A DNA stretch of 64,000 nucleotides from Palaemon carinicauda (GCF_036898095.1 NC_090745.1:86482217-86546216); one strand, 5' to 3'; shown: positions 1 through 9,656, counted from the stretch's first letter. Translations and numbers: made by a program. The notes: a model not told the origin generated them from the sequence alone.

Positions 1-495
1 TGTGTATGTAAAGGAAAAATGAGCTGTAACTAGAGAGAGGAATTCAATGTAGTACTGTCTGGCCAGTCAAAGGACCCAATAACACTCTAGTGGTAGTATC
101 CTAACGGATGGATGGTGCGGCCAACCTACTACCTTACAATGCTAGTCTCAATTGTAGACTACTGTACTAGATTGGAAGGCAGAAAACCAAGTTGGTAGAA
201 TGGATCCTAATATCCACCACACGCTAAACCAAGCACACTGAAGCAAACCTGTACGAGTAATTCATATGATTCACTTAGAATTTGTTGTTGCAGATGAAGT
301 TTCAGCTAAAGTTGACAGATTGCATCATGTTTTGCATGGCAGTGCGGTTCATTCGCTTACAAGCTCAGCCACTAGCTCATCACGGGTTAACTTTAGAGTC
401 CCAAATCATCCTCCAACAAAAAAAATGCAATGTAATTTCTAGTTATAAGTTTGGTCACAGAAGCTCTCAAAGAATAGGATCCAAATCTAATATAA
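1..495. other. Unassigned sequence at left edge
   Basis: No recognisable gene. A pyrimidine-AG acceptor-like site near 281-293 precedes an open stretch of about 50 codons, but neither open frame resembles a protein I know and no good donor follows. It is probably intronic or intergenic sequence next to the LINE that starts near 500. Confidence 0.4.
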
Positions 496-499
496 AGCC

Positions 500-2008
500 T
501 TGAAGGTTAAGGTTCAAGATATTATTAGTGTAGCTATATCATCTAGGTTAATGTGGGTAAAGGTTAGGTTGGGTAGGGAATGTTGGGCTTTTGTTAGTGC
601 GTATGGGCCAGGTTGTGAGAAAAGTGAAGAAGAGCGGAATGAGTTCTGGAATGAATTGACTAGGTGTGTAGAAGGACTGGGTAGAAGGAATTATGTAGTT
701 GTCATGGGTGACTTAAATGGTAGAGTGGGCGCTGGAGAGGTAGGTGTCATTGGAAAGTATGGCGTACCAGGTGAAAATGAGTGGTGAGAGACTGGTAGAT
801 ATGTGTGTTGAGCAAGAGATGGTGATAAGTTCTAGCTTTTTCAAAAAGAAAGATAAAAACAAGTATACATGGGGAAGAGTGGTAGAAAGAGCGTTAGTGG
901 ACCATGTGTTGATAACTAAAAGAATGTTTGGAAGATTGAAAGACGTGCATGCATTTAGGGGTATGGCTAACGGTATGTCTGATCATTTTTTTTGGTGGAA
1001 GGAAAATTAGTTGTAGTAAAAGAATGGGGGTATGTAAAAGGGAGCTAGTGAGGGTTGAAGAGTTAATAAAACGGGAGGTAAAAAGTGAATATCAAGAAAG
1101 GTTGAAAATGACATAGGACAGAATGAAAGTAAGAGAAACTGATAATTTAGAGGAGTGGAAGTTACTAAAAGAAAATTTTGTTGGGATTGCAAGTAATGTA
1201 TGTGGCAAGAAGTTTGTTGGAGGCAACATGAGTAAGGGCAGTGAATGAAGGAGTGAAGGTGAAAGTGGAAGAGAAAAAGAGGGCATTTGAAGAATGGGTG
1301 CAGAGTAATAGTGTAGTGTAGAGAAGTATGAAAGATAGAGAAAAATGTGGAAGTAAAGCACAAGGTAACTGAGGCAAAGAGGGCAGCTGACCTGAGAAGG
1401 GGTCAGGGATTGGGTCGTCCATATGAAGAGAATAAGTTTTGGAAAGAAGTGAAGAGAGTAAGGAAGACTGGTTTGAGAATTGAAGAGACAGTGAAAGATG
1501 GAAATGGAAGGTTGTTAAAGGGAGAGGAGGCAAGGAAAAGGTGGGCGAAATATTTTGAAAGTTTACTGAATGTTGAGGATAATAGGGAGGCAGATATAAT
1601 TGCTGTTGCAGGTGTTGAGGTGCCAGTGATGGGAGATGGGAATGAGAGGGAGTTAGGAGAGCACTAGATGAAACGAGAGTAGGAAAAGCACTTGGTATGG
1701 ATGGTGTGAGAGCTGAGATTTTGAAGGAAGTATGTGCGACTACTTGAATGGTTGGTAAGATTGTTCATTATGAGTTTATTGTTGTCAATGGTACCAGTAG
1801 ATTGGGTTTGTTTGTGCATGTATTGTACCACTATATATGGGTAAGAGAGATATGCATGAGTGTTGTAATTCAAGGGGTATTAGTTTGTTGAGTTTGGTTG
1901 GAAAAGTGTATGGTAGAGTACTTATTAATAGGATTAAGGATAAAACAGAAATGCAATCTCAGAAGTACAGGGTGGTTTTAGAAGAGGTAGGGGATGTATG
2001 AATCAGAT
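500..2008 (+). mobile_element. RTE-like LINE copy 1, 5' segment (endonuclease to start of RT)
   Basis: This is the first half of a decayed non-LTR retrotransposon. Positions 500-1010 encode an apurinic-like endonuclease (EEP) domain in two overlapping frames: a VVVMGDLNGRVG strand and a downstream ALVDHVLI...MSDHF motif, typical of RTE-type endonuclease-reverse transcriptases. Positions 1347-1720 encode the linker to RT, ending in a G(M)DGVRAEIL-type block. Frameshifts break the frame near 780, 1010, 1350 and 1665. The copy seems 5'-truncated because the usual N-terminal endonuclease residues are absent. It stops abruptly near 2008 where DIRS element A1 begins and resumes at 8064 without loss of LINE sequence. 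The LINE copy at 45243-46690 shows the uninterrupted sequence across this point. Confidence 0.85.
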
Positions 2009-2028
2009 TTTTTCAATATTAAACTTAG

Positions 2029-2184
2029 CCCGTGATTATATAAGCTGCAGCTCTGCTGCCCGACAGAAAAACTCTACGTTCAAAATCCGCCAGCGATCGC
2101 TATGCAGGTAGGGGGTGTACTTCAACAGCGCCATCTGTCGTGCAGGTACTCAGTACTCAATGTAAACACAGAACTCAATTTTCT
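2029..2184 (+). repeat. Left inverted terminal repeat of A1
   Basis: The segment is the reverse complement of 7864-8020 with no mismatch seen by eye. It contains a GCGATCGC palindrome and a GGCAGCAG-type block, seen complemented here. Related ITRs bound A2 and A3 at 57130-63435 and 63741-64000, which places all three in one superfamily. Confidence 0.9.
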
Positions 2185-2391
2185 CTCTGTCGTGCCACCG
2201 GCAAGACCTACTAAATTCGCTGTTGCTTACTGGATTGGTTTTCACATATTTTGGTGAAGTACACATTTCTAGTTTTGAGCTTTCGCTTTGCAGACGTTAT
2301 CTTCAATACATCCTTGCATTCTTTTGTTGATATCGGATTATTTGTTGACGATTTTGGATAGTTTTTTGAATTCCCCTTTGACTAATTCAAA

Positions 2392-4361
2392 ATGGCTGAC
2401 CCTTCTCAAGTCCCTAAATACAGAAAGTGTAGTGCTAGGGACTGTTCAAGGCGTCTTCTGAAGGCCTCTGTCGATCCGCACACCGTTTGTTCCAATTGTC
2501 GGGATAAAACCTGTCAATTGGAAGATCGATGTGAGGAATGCGTTGGGCTTTCGGAATTCGATTTTCTCGAATTCCAGAAATATTCACGTAGGCTAGAGAG
2601 AGATAGAGTCAGGAGAAGTTCATCTCGCTCCGTTGATATTTCCTCTCCTCATGCCCCACAACCTATTCCTTCCCCTGTAGTGGTTGCTCCTGATCCCCCT
2701 TCTAGCACTCAACAACCTTCGATGGCAGATATGATGCGTGCCATTCAGGCTCTGGGTGAGAGAGTCGAGTCTTTGGCTAGTGACCGTAACCAGCTCATGG
2801 CAGACGTCAAGGAGCTGAAGTGTAAGAGTGCAGTGGGTAGTGATAAAGTGAGTGGTAGTGTTGTGGATAGTGTTGCGCTTGAGGGTTCGTCTGTTCGTGC
2901 CTGTCGTCCTCCCAGTCCGAGACCTCTTGCATGCTCCCAAGCCCAGGGGAGAAGCAATGTCGTACGACCAAAGGGTTCGAGAGGCTTTAATCAGCGGACA
3001 GACGTTTCCTCCGTGGTTTCGGGCGTATCTACCCAAGATCGCCCCACCCACACGAAGACGAGTGAGCCCATTTATTCCTCGTCTGCGGAAGAGGTTTCTC
3101 ATAAGAAACCATGGACCAAGGTCTCGCGGCCTCTTAAGCGCAATGTCCCTTCCGCGCAAGTCCAACGGCCCAGTTGTAGCCACTGGGTCAGTTCGGACTC
3201 GCTGCAGTCTTCCGACGACTGCTCACCTCCTAAGAGAGGCAAAGCGGTACCGCATCAGGCAGTAACTCCGTCTGTTGCCGCACCTGCTCCTGTAGACCCT
3301 AAGTGGTCTTTGCTGCAGACCATGCAGTCACAGTTAACGTCATTGATGCAGGACTTTCGTGCGGAGAAGGTTGACGCTGCACCAACCTCTAGCCTACAAC
3401 CAACCACGGTTGTGCGTCCGGTGGACGCTGAGGCTACCTTCTCCCGCACTCCATCTGTGAGAGTCCCGCCACCCATGCGTTCCAGTGTACCCTGCCAGCC
3501 GCATGTTGACGTTCAGCGACGCACGGAACCTTCCGTTGACGTTCGCGAGGTACAACAACAACCTAAGTTGTTTTGTTTTGACGCGGTGCGTCAACCTCCG
3601 CAACCCAGTGTGGTTACCTCTACTCACCCACAGCAGACTAGACAGTCTGGAGTAGACGCTTTGCGTCCCTGCGCTGCCATGGTTTTTGCCAGTTCACAGA
3701 CTGGGCAACAGTTCCATGACGTTGCGTCCGGTTCAGTCACGCGTACACCCGTGCTGCCGGACTCAGCTGACCAGCCGATTGCTACTCCTTTGCCGCTTCC
3801 TCCTCAGCTTTCAGATGATGGACTCTGATGATGACGACGCTGCACACATTGACGACCCGCATACGGACATCGACGAACCCAAGACCACGCAACCCTCCTT
3901 GGACTTTAGAAAAGTTCTTGCTTTGTTCAAGGAGATGTTTCCTGATCAGTTTGTGCCTGCGGCTCCAGGCTCTCCTCCGTCAGAGTTCGCTTTAGGCACG
4001 CAGTCATCAGCGCCTGCCTTCACGAAACTCGTCCTCACCCGCTCGTCCAAGAGAGCTTTACGAGTTTTAGGAGATTGGATGCAGTCCAAAAAGAACCTTG
4101 GGAAGACAGCATTTACGTTTCCCCCTGCGAGACTCTCTTCCAGATCGAGCGTCTGGTATGCCACGGGAGAAGTTCTCGGCTTGGGAGTCCTCTGCCCGCA
4201 AAGCCACCCCTTTGCCTACCTTGTCTAGACCCAGGATGGACACTCCAGCGTCCAGATTCACTCCGCCCTTTCGTGGCAGAGCCTCCAGCAGAGGAGGTGC
4301 TCGTGCCGAAGGGAGACGTGGGAAGAAGAAAGGTACCAAGTCCTTTAAGGGCAGAGTCTGA
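2392..4361 (+). pseudogene. A1 ORF1, gag-like protein (two frameshifts)
   Basis: This is the putative nucleocapsid-type ORF of A1. The N-terminus (residues about 12-50) carries a Cys/His cluster, C-x4-C then DPH-x3-C-x2-C-x4-C-x5-C-x2-C, which recurs in family-B element B1, so it is probably a zinc-binding fold. A Pro/Ser/Gln-rich middle follows. The first open frame ends at 3828. An acidic Asp-rich stretch and the block LDFRKVLALF continue in another frame from about 3820, matched by SYRKVLALI in B1, so one base appears to have been gained near 3820. A second shift near 4180 moves to the frame that ends at 4361 with an Arg/Gly/Lys-rich tail. I chose the ATG at 2392 because it begins the Cys-rich frame about 210 bp inside the ITR. 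It was probably functional before these lesions. Confidence 0.75.
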
Positions 4362-7317
4362 CTGCCACCTTCTTCAGACAGCAGTGGGAGCCAGACTCAA
4401 GAACTTCTGGCAGACCTGGGAGAAAAGGGGCGCAGATGCACAATCTGTGAAGTTGCTCAGAGAAGGGTACAAGATCCCGTTTGTACGCAAACCCCCTCTA
4501 GCAACGTCTCCCATCGATCTCTCTCCCAGGTACAGAGAGGAAGACAAGAGACTAGCTTTGAAGCAGGAGGTGTCTCTCTTTCTAGAAAAGGGAGCGGTAG
4601 TCAAAGTCCGGGACCATCAATCCCCGGGCTTCTACAACCGTCTCTTCTTAGTGGTAAAGAAGACAGGAGGGTGGAGGCCGGTGCTAGACGTCAGTGCGCT
4701 GAATGTCTTTGTCACAAAGCAGACGTTCGCCATGGAGACCACAAAGTCCGTTCTAGCAGCGGTCAGGAAGGAAGACTGGATGGTCTCCTTAGACCTAAGG
4801 GACGCTTACTTTCACGTCCCCATCCACCCAGAATCCCAACCTTTGCTGAGATTCGTTTACGAAAAGGTTGTCTACCAATTTCAAGCCCTGTGCGTTGGCC
4901 TAAGCACAGCTCCTCTTGTATTTACGAAGCTGATGAGGAATATTGCCAAATTCCTGCATTTAGCGGATATCAGAGCCTCCCTCTATTTGGACGACTGGCT
5001 TCTAAGAGCTTCTTCCAGTCGTCGCTGTCTGGAGAATCTAAAGTGGACTCTAGATCTGACCAAGGAATTGGGTCTCCTGGTCAATATGGAAAAGTCCCAA
5101 CTGGTCCCATCCCAAACTATAGTGTACTTAGGGATGGAGATTCACAGTCAAGCTTTTCGGGCTTTTCCGTCGGCCCCCAGAACAAGTCAAGCCCAAGGAT
5201 GCATCCAGAACATGCTACAGAAGGAACGATGTTCAGTCAGACAGTGGATGAGTCTGATAGGGACGCTTTCATCCCTGGAACAGTTCATTTCGTTAGGGAG
5301 ACTACACCTCCGTCCCCTTCAATTTCACCTAGCTGTTTACTGGAAAAAGGACAAGACGCTAGAAGCGGTCTCGATCCCCATTTCCGAGAAGATGAAGTCA
5401 GCACTGACTTGGTGGAAGGACAACATCAACCTCAGAGAGGGTCTGCCCCTGGCTGTTCAGACCCCCAACCACGTTCTCTACTCGGACGCATCGGACACGG
5501 GCTGGGGTGCGACATTAGACGGTCGGGAATGCTCGGGAACTTGGAACTCGAATCAAAGAACGTTACATATCAACTGCAAGGAGCTACTGGCAGTTCATCT
5601 GGCCTTGAAAAGCTTCAAGTCCCTCCTTCAAGGCAAGGTGGTGGAGGTGAACTCAGACAACACCACGGCCTTGGCGTACATCTCCAAGCAAGGAGGGACC
5701 CATTCTATGACGTTGTACGAGATCGCAAGGGACCTCCTCACCTGGTCAAGAGATCTAAACCTTTCTCTAGTAACGAGGTTCATTCAAGGCAACATGAATG
5801 TCATGGCGGATTGCCTCAGTCGGAAGGGTCAAATCATTCCAACAGAATGGACCCTACACAAGGATGTGTGCAAGAGACTATGGGCCACATGGGGCCAACC
5901 TACCATAGATCTCTTTGCAACCTCGATGACCAAGAGGCTCCCAATATATTGCTCACCAATCCCGGACCCAGCAGCAGTTCATATAGATGCCTTTCTACTG
6001 GATTGGTCCCATCTAGACCTTTATGCATTCCCCCCGTTCAAGATTGTCAACAAGGTACTGCAGAAGTTCGCCTCTCACGAAGGGACAAGGTTGACGTTAG
6101 TTGCTCCCCTCTGGCCCGCGAGAGAATGGTTCACCGAGGTACTTCAATGGCTGGTGGACGTTCCCAGAACTCTTCCTCTAAGAGTGGACCTTCTACGTCA
6201 GCCACACGTAAAGAAGGTACACCCAGGCCTCCACGCTCTTCGTCTGACTGCCTTCAGACTATCGAAAGACTCACTAGAGCTAGAGGCTTTTCGAAGGAGG
6301 CAGCCAAGGCGATTGCTAGAGCAAGGAGGACATCCACTCTTAGAGTCTACCAGTCGAAGTGAAGTCTTCCGAAACTGGTGCAAGTCGGTATCAGTATCCT
6401 CGACCAGTACCTCTGTAACCCAAATAGCTGACTTCCTTTTATACCTGAGGAAGGAAAGATCTCTTTCAGCTCCCACTATCAAAGGTTACAGAAGCATGTT
6501 GGCAGCAGTCTTCCGTCACAGAGGCTTAGATCTTTCTAACAACAAAGATCTACAGGACCTCCTCAAGTCTTTTGAGACCTCGAAGGAGCGTCGTTTGGCT
6601 ACACCGGGTTGGAATTTAGACGTGGTACTAAGATTCCTTATGTCAGAAAGGTTCGAGCCACTACAATCAGCCTCCTTTAAAGATCTCACTTTAAAGACTC
6701 TTTTCCTCGTTTGCTTAGCAACAGCTAAAAGAGTCAGTGAGATTCACGCCTTCAGCAGGAACATCGGATTTTCATCTGAAACGGCTACATGTTCTTTACA
6801 GCTTGGTTTTCTAGCCAAAAACGAGCTACCTTCTCGTCCTTGGCCGAAATCGTTCGATATTCCAAGCCTTTCAAATTTGGTTGGAAATGAACTAGAAAGA
6901 GTCTTATGCCCTGTTAGAGCTCTTAAGTTCTATTTAAGACGAACTAAACCTTTACGAGGACAGTCAGAAGCTTTATGGTGTGCTATTAAGAAACCTTCTT
7001 TGCCTATGTCAAAGAATGCAGTTTCCTATTATATCAGACTGTTGATACGAGAAGCTCATTCCCATCTGAATGAGGAAGACCATGCTTTGCTGAAGGTAAG
7101 GACACATGAAGTTAGAGCTGTCGCAACTTCAGTGGCCTTTAAACAAAATAGATCTCTGCAGAGTATAATGGACGCAACCTATTGGAGAAGCAAGTCAGTG
7201 TTCGCGTCTTTTTATCTTAAAGATGTCCAGTCTCTTTACGAGAACTGCTACACCCTGGGACCATTCGTAGCAGCGAGTGCAGTAGTGGGTGAGGGCTCAA
7301 CCACTACATTCCCCTAA
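4075..7317 (+). CDS. A1 reverse transcriptase/RNase H fused in frame to tyrosine recombinase
   Basis: The 1080-codon frame is the polyprotein-like enzyme ORF of a DIRS element. The RT begins near residue 105 (LREGYKIPF). It has the palm block LDLRDAYFHVPIH at about 238-250 and the catalytic YLDDWLL near 304. RNase H follows, with the first Asp in YSDAS near 469 and MADCLSR near 572. A tyrosine recombinase runs from about 763: the first Arg in AKRVSEIH near 884, HEVR near 1010, and the nucleophile Tyr in SFYL near 1047. The real RT start is probably nearer 4340, since upstream codons overlap the gag tail. The RT-YR fusion looks secondary: relative to A2, two bases are missing near 6358-6362, joining what are separate overlapping ORFs. 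No stop interrupts the frame. Confidence 0.9.
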   Translation: MDAVQKEPWEDSIYVSPCETLFQIERLVCHGRSSRLGSPLPAKPPLCLPCLDPGWTLQRPDSLRPFVAEPPAEEVLVPKGDVGRRKVPSPLRAESDCHLLQTAVGARLKNFWQTWEKRGADAQSVKLLREGYKIPFVRKPPLATSPIDLSPRYREEDKRLALKQEVSLFLEKGAVVKVRDHQSPGFYNRLFLVVKKTGGWRPVLDVSALNVFVTKQTFAMETTKSVLAAVRKEDWMVSLDLRDAYFHVPIHPESQPLLRFVYEKVVYQFQALCVGLSTAPLVFTKLMRNIAKFLHLADIRASLYLDDWLLRASSSRRCLENLKWTLDLTKELGLLVNMEKSQLVPSQTIVYLGMEIHSQAFRAFPSAPRTSQAQGCIQNMLQKERCSVRQWMSLIGTLSSLEQFISLGRLHLRPLQFHLAVYWKKDKTLEAVSIPISEKMKSALTWWKDNINLREGLPLAVQTPNHVLYSDASDTGWGATLDGRECSGTWNSNQRTLHINCKELLAVHLALKSFKSLLQGKVVEVNSDNTTALAYISKQGGTHSMTLYEIARDLLTWSRDLNLSLVTRFIQGNMNVMADCLSRKGQIIPTEWTLHKDVCKRLWATWGQPTIDLFATSMTKRLPIYCSPIPDPAAVHIDAFLLDWSHLDLYAFPPFKIVNKVLQKFASHEGTRLTLVAPLWPAREWFTEVLQWLVDVPRTLPLRVDLLRQPHVKKVHPGLHALRLTAFRLSKDSLELEAFRRRQPRRLLEQGGHPLLESTSRSEVFRNWCKSVSVSSTSTSVTQIADFLLYLRKERSLSAPTIKGYRSMLAAVFRHRGLDLSNNKDLQDLLKSFETSKERRLATPGWNLDVVLRFLMSERFEPLQSASFKDLTLKTLFLVCLATAKRVSEIHAFSRNIGFSSETATCSLQLGFLAKNELPSRPWPKSFDIPSLSNLVGNELERVLCPVRALKFYLRRTKPLRGQSEALWCAIKKPSLPMSKNAVSYYIRLLIREAHSHLNEEDHALLKVRTHEVRAVATSVAFKQNRSLQSIMDATYWRSKSVFASFYLKDVQSLYENCYTLGPFVAASAVVGEGSTTTFP
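4671..6362 (+). CDS. A1 overlapping frame leading into the tyrosine recombinase
   Basis: A 563-codon frame lies entirely within the RT/RNase H coding region, in the -1 frame relative to it. Its last part (GFSKEAAKAIARARRTSTL then RVYQSK) is the N-terminal arm of the tyrosine recombinase. In A2 the equivalent frame continues without a break into the recombinase core, so in the ancestor the YR ORF was probably separate and overlapped RT/RNase H. Here it stops at 6362 because of a 2-nt deletion. The upstream part, over the RT, is Ser/Pro/Gly-rich and resembles no domain. Whether translation ever started far upstream is unknown, and only the last 60 or so codons are supported as protein-coding by conservation. 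Confidence 0.55.
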   Translation: MEAGARRQCAECLCHKADVRHGDHKVRSSSGQEGRLDGLLRPKGRLLSRPHPPRIPTFAEIRLRKGCLPISSPVRWPKHSSSCIYEADEEYCQIPAFSGYQSLPLFGRLASKSFFQSSLSGESKVDSRSDQGIGSPGQYGKVPTGPIPNYSVLRDGDSQSSFSGFSVGPQNKSSPRMHPEHATEGTMFSQTVDESDRDAFIPGTVHFVRETTPPSPSISPSCLLEKGQDARSGLDPHFREDEVSTDLVEGQHQPQRGSAPGCSDPQPRSLLGRIGHGLGCDIRRSGMLGNLELESKNVTYQLQGATGSSSGLEKLQVPPSRQGGGGELRQHHGLGVHLQARRDPFYDVVRDRKGPPHLVKRSKPFSSNEVHSRQHECHGGLPQSEGSNHSNRMDPTQGCVQETMGHMGPTYHRSLCNLDDQEAPNILLTNPGPSSSSYRCLSTGLVPSRPLCIPPVQDCQQGTAEVRLSRRDKVDVSCSPLARERMVHRGTSMAGGRSQNSSSKSGPSTSATRKEGTPRPPRSSSDCLQTIERLTRARGFSKEAAKAIARARRTSTLRVYQSK

Positions 7318-7727
7318 TTCCATAACCTTTTTAATCTTTCTCTTGAAATGTTTTTTATTGTTGTTTTTGGGTTGTCCGGAAGGCTAAAAAGCCTTTCGCA
7401 TCCTGGTTGATTTGGCGGGTGGTCAAATTCTTTTCTTGAGAAGCGCCTAGATTAGAGGTTTTGATGAGGTCCTGTAGTATGGGTTGCAACCCTTGATACT
7501 TCAGCTCCTAGGAGTCGCTCAGCATCCTAAGAGGATCGCGAGGCTCAGTAAGGAAGACGTACTTAAAAAAGGCAGAGTAATTGTTCAAGTCGACTTCCTT
7601 ACCAGGTACTTATTTATTTTATGTTTGTTATTTTGAATAACTGCTAAAATGAAATACAAAATCCTTAGCTCATAATAATGTAAACAATTAATGCTGGTCT
7701 CTACCCACCCCCCTGGGTGTGAATCAG
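7318..7727 (+). other. A1 3' untranslated region
   Basis: Non-coding sequence lies between the recombinase stop and the ICR. It is clearly matched, inverted, in A2 at about 57436-57830, including a block with paired CTCAG/GAGTC motifs and a CCACCC/GGGTG run just before the ICR. Its conservation between two subfamilies suggests a cis-acting role, though the sequence itself does not show which. Confidence 0.6.
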
Positions 7728-7826
7728 CTTATATAATCAACGGCTAAGTTTAATATTGAAAAATGTTATTTTTATAATAAAATACATTTTTGAATATACT
7801 TACCCGGTGATTATATATTAAAGGAC
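7728..7826 (+). repeat. Internal complementary region (ICR) of A1
   Basis: The first half (about 7728-7765) is the reverse complement of the left terminus near 2009-2045. The second half (about 7766-7826) is the reverse complement of the right terminus near 8003-8063. This head-to-tail junction of both ends is diagnostic of DIRS-type retrotransposons. Confidence 0.9.
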
Positions 7827-7863
7827 CCTCCCTTCCTCCCCAATAGAGACCCAGTGGACCGAG

Positions 7864-8020
7864 GAGAAAATTGAGTTCTGTGTTTACATTGAGTACTGAG
7901 TACCTGCACGACAGATGGCGCTGTTGAAGTACACCCCCTACCTGCATAGCGATCGCTGGCGGATTTTGAACGTAGAGTTTTTCTGTCGGGCAGCAGAGCT
8001 GCAGCTTATATAATCACGGG
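7864..8020 (+). repeat. Right inverted terminal repeat of A1
   Basis: It is the reverse complement of 2029-2184. The ITR is followed by an AT-rich terminal tail to about 8063, where LINE sequence resumes with TTTACAG. Confidence 0.9.
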
Positions 8021-8063
8021 TAAGTATATTCAAAAATTTATTTTATTATAAAAATAACATTTT

Positions 8064-9656
8064 ACAGTTAAGCAGATATGCGAGAAATATTTAGCAAAAG
8101 GTAAGGTGGTGTATGTTGCGTTAATGGATCTGGGAAAAGTGAATGATAGAATTGATAGGGAAGCGATGTGGAGTGTGATGACGTTATATGGAATTGGTGG
8201 AAGGTTGTTGCAAGCAGTGAAAAGTTTCTACAAAGGTATTAAAGCGTATGTTAGGATAGGAAATGAAGTGAGCAAGTGGTTTCCAGTGAGAGTGGGGCTG
8301 AGACAGGGATGTGTGATGTCGCCATGGTTGTTAACTTGTATGTTGATGGAGTGGTGAGAGAGGTCAATGCTCTAGTTCTTGGAAGAGAATTGAAACTGGT
8401 AGACGAGAATGATCATGAATGGGAGGTAAATCAGTTGTTTGCGAATGATACTGTACTGGTTGCAGACTCGGAAGAGAAGCTTGGCTGATTAGTGACAGGA
8501 AGTTGAGAGTTAATGTGGGTAAGAGTAAAGTTATGAGATGTACAAGAAGGGAAGGTGGTGCGAGGTTGAATGTCATGTTGAATGGAGTTACTTTAGGAGG
8601 TGGATGTTTAAATACTTGGGGTCTGTTGTTGCAGCAAATGGTGGAGTGGAAGCAGATGTACATCTGAGTGAATGAAGGATGCAAAGTATTGGGGTCAGTG
8701 AAGGGAGTAGTAAAGAATAGAGGGTTGGACATGAATGTATAGAGAGTTCTGTATGAGAAAGTGATTATACCAACTGTGATGTATGGATCGGAGTTGTGGG
8801 GAATGAAAGGGACGGAGAGACAGAAATTGAATGGGTTTGAGATGAAGTGTCTGAGGAGTATGGCTGGTGTATCTCGAGTAGATAGGATGAGGAATGAAGT
8901 AGTGAGGATGAGAAAGGGTGTGAGAAATGAGTTAGCAGCTAGAGTAGATATGAATCTGTTGGGGTGGTTTGGCCATGTTATTATACCAACTGTGATGTAT
9001 GGATCGGAGTTGTTGGGAATGAAATGGACAGAGAGACAGAAATTGAATGTGTTTGAGATGAAGTGTCTGAGGAGTATGGCTGGTGTATCTCGAGTAGATA
9101 GGATGAGGAATGAAGTAGTGAGGGTGAGAACGGGTGTAAGAAATGAGTTAGCAGCTGGAGTGGATATGAATGTGTTGGGGTGGTTTGGCCATGTTGAGAG
9201 GATGGAAAATGGTTGTCTGCTAAAGAAGGTGATGAATGCAAGAGTTGATGGGAGAACTACAAGAGGAAGGCTAAGATTTGGGTGGATGGATGGAGAGAAG
9301 AAAGCTCTGGGTGATAGGAGGATAGATGTGAGAGAGGCAAGAGAGCATGCTAGAAATAGGAATGAATGGTGAGTGATTGTGACGCAGTTCCGTTAGGCCC
9401 TGCTGCTTCCTCCGGTTGCTTTGGATGACCGCAGAGGTAGCAGCAGTAGGGGATTCAGCGTTATGAAGCTTCATTTGTGGTGGATAGTGGGAGAGGGTGG
9501 TCTGTGGCACCCTAGAAGTATCAGCCGAACTCGGTTGAGTCCCTTGTCAGGCTGGGAGGAACGTAGAGAGGAAAGTTCCCCCTTTTTCATTTGTTTGATG
9601 TCAGCTACCCCCCCTAAATTGGGGAAAGTGCCATGGTATATGTATGTATGTATATC
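8064..9656 (+). mobile_element. RTE-like LINE copy 1, 3' segment (RT palm to 3' tail)
   Basis: This segment continues LINE copy 1 after A1. The RT palm is recognisable as ALMDLGKVNDRIDRE (8120-8165) and as LRQGCVMSPWLL (8293-8330), but the FADD box is mutated to FANDT near 8440. The C-terminal thumb-like part (8761-9372) includes MYGSELWGM and WFGHVERM. A 216-bp stretch is duplicated in frame at 8764-8979 and 8980-9195. The 3' UTR, GC-richer and shared with copy 2, ends at a short TATG repeat near 9640-9656, as is usual for RTE-clade LINEs. Many frameshifts make it non-functional. Confidence 0.85.
8764..9195 (+). repeat. 216-bp tandem duplication inside LINE copy 1
   Basis: Two adjacent units start with ATTATACC at 8764 and 8980. 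The unit is 72 codons, so the frame is kept. LINE copy 2 has a single unit at the equivalent position (from about 46411), so the duplication is specific to this copy. Confidence 0.85.

Larger units (their letters stand above)
2009..8063 (+). mobile_element. DIRS-like retrotransposon A1 (nested in LINE copy 1)
   Basis: This is a full-length DIRS-type element of about 6.05 kb. It has inverted terminal repeats (2029-2184 and 7864-8020), an internal complementary region (7728-7826), a gag-like ORF, and an RT/RNase H/tyrosine recombinase ORF. The ICR joins the reverse complements of both outer ends, as expected for rolling-circle-like templating of the termini. Flanks are LINE sequence on both sides. 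The matching unoccupied LINE site at 45711-45725 reads through a T-run, consistent with insertion at a short TTT and no target-site duplication. The two ITRs look identical by eye over about 156 bp, which suggests a fairly recent insertion, although gag carries frameshifts. Confidence 0.92.

Noticed and set aside
282..503. Short ORF after a pyrimidine-rich AG at the left edge
   Set aside because: No recognisable domain, ordinary composition, and no convincing donor.
2620..3265. Other-frame ORFs over A1 gag (for example minus 2620-3183)
   Set aside because: Shadows of the gag-like frame, without any motif of their own.
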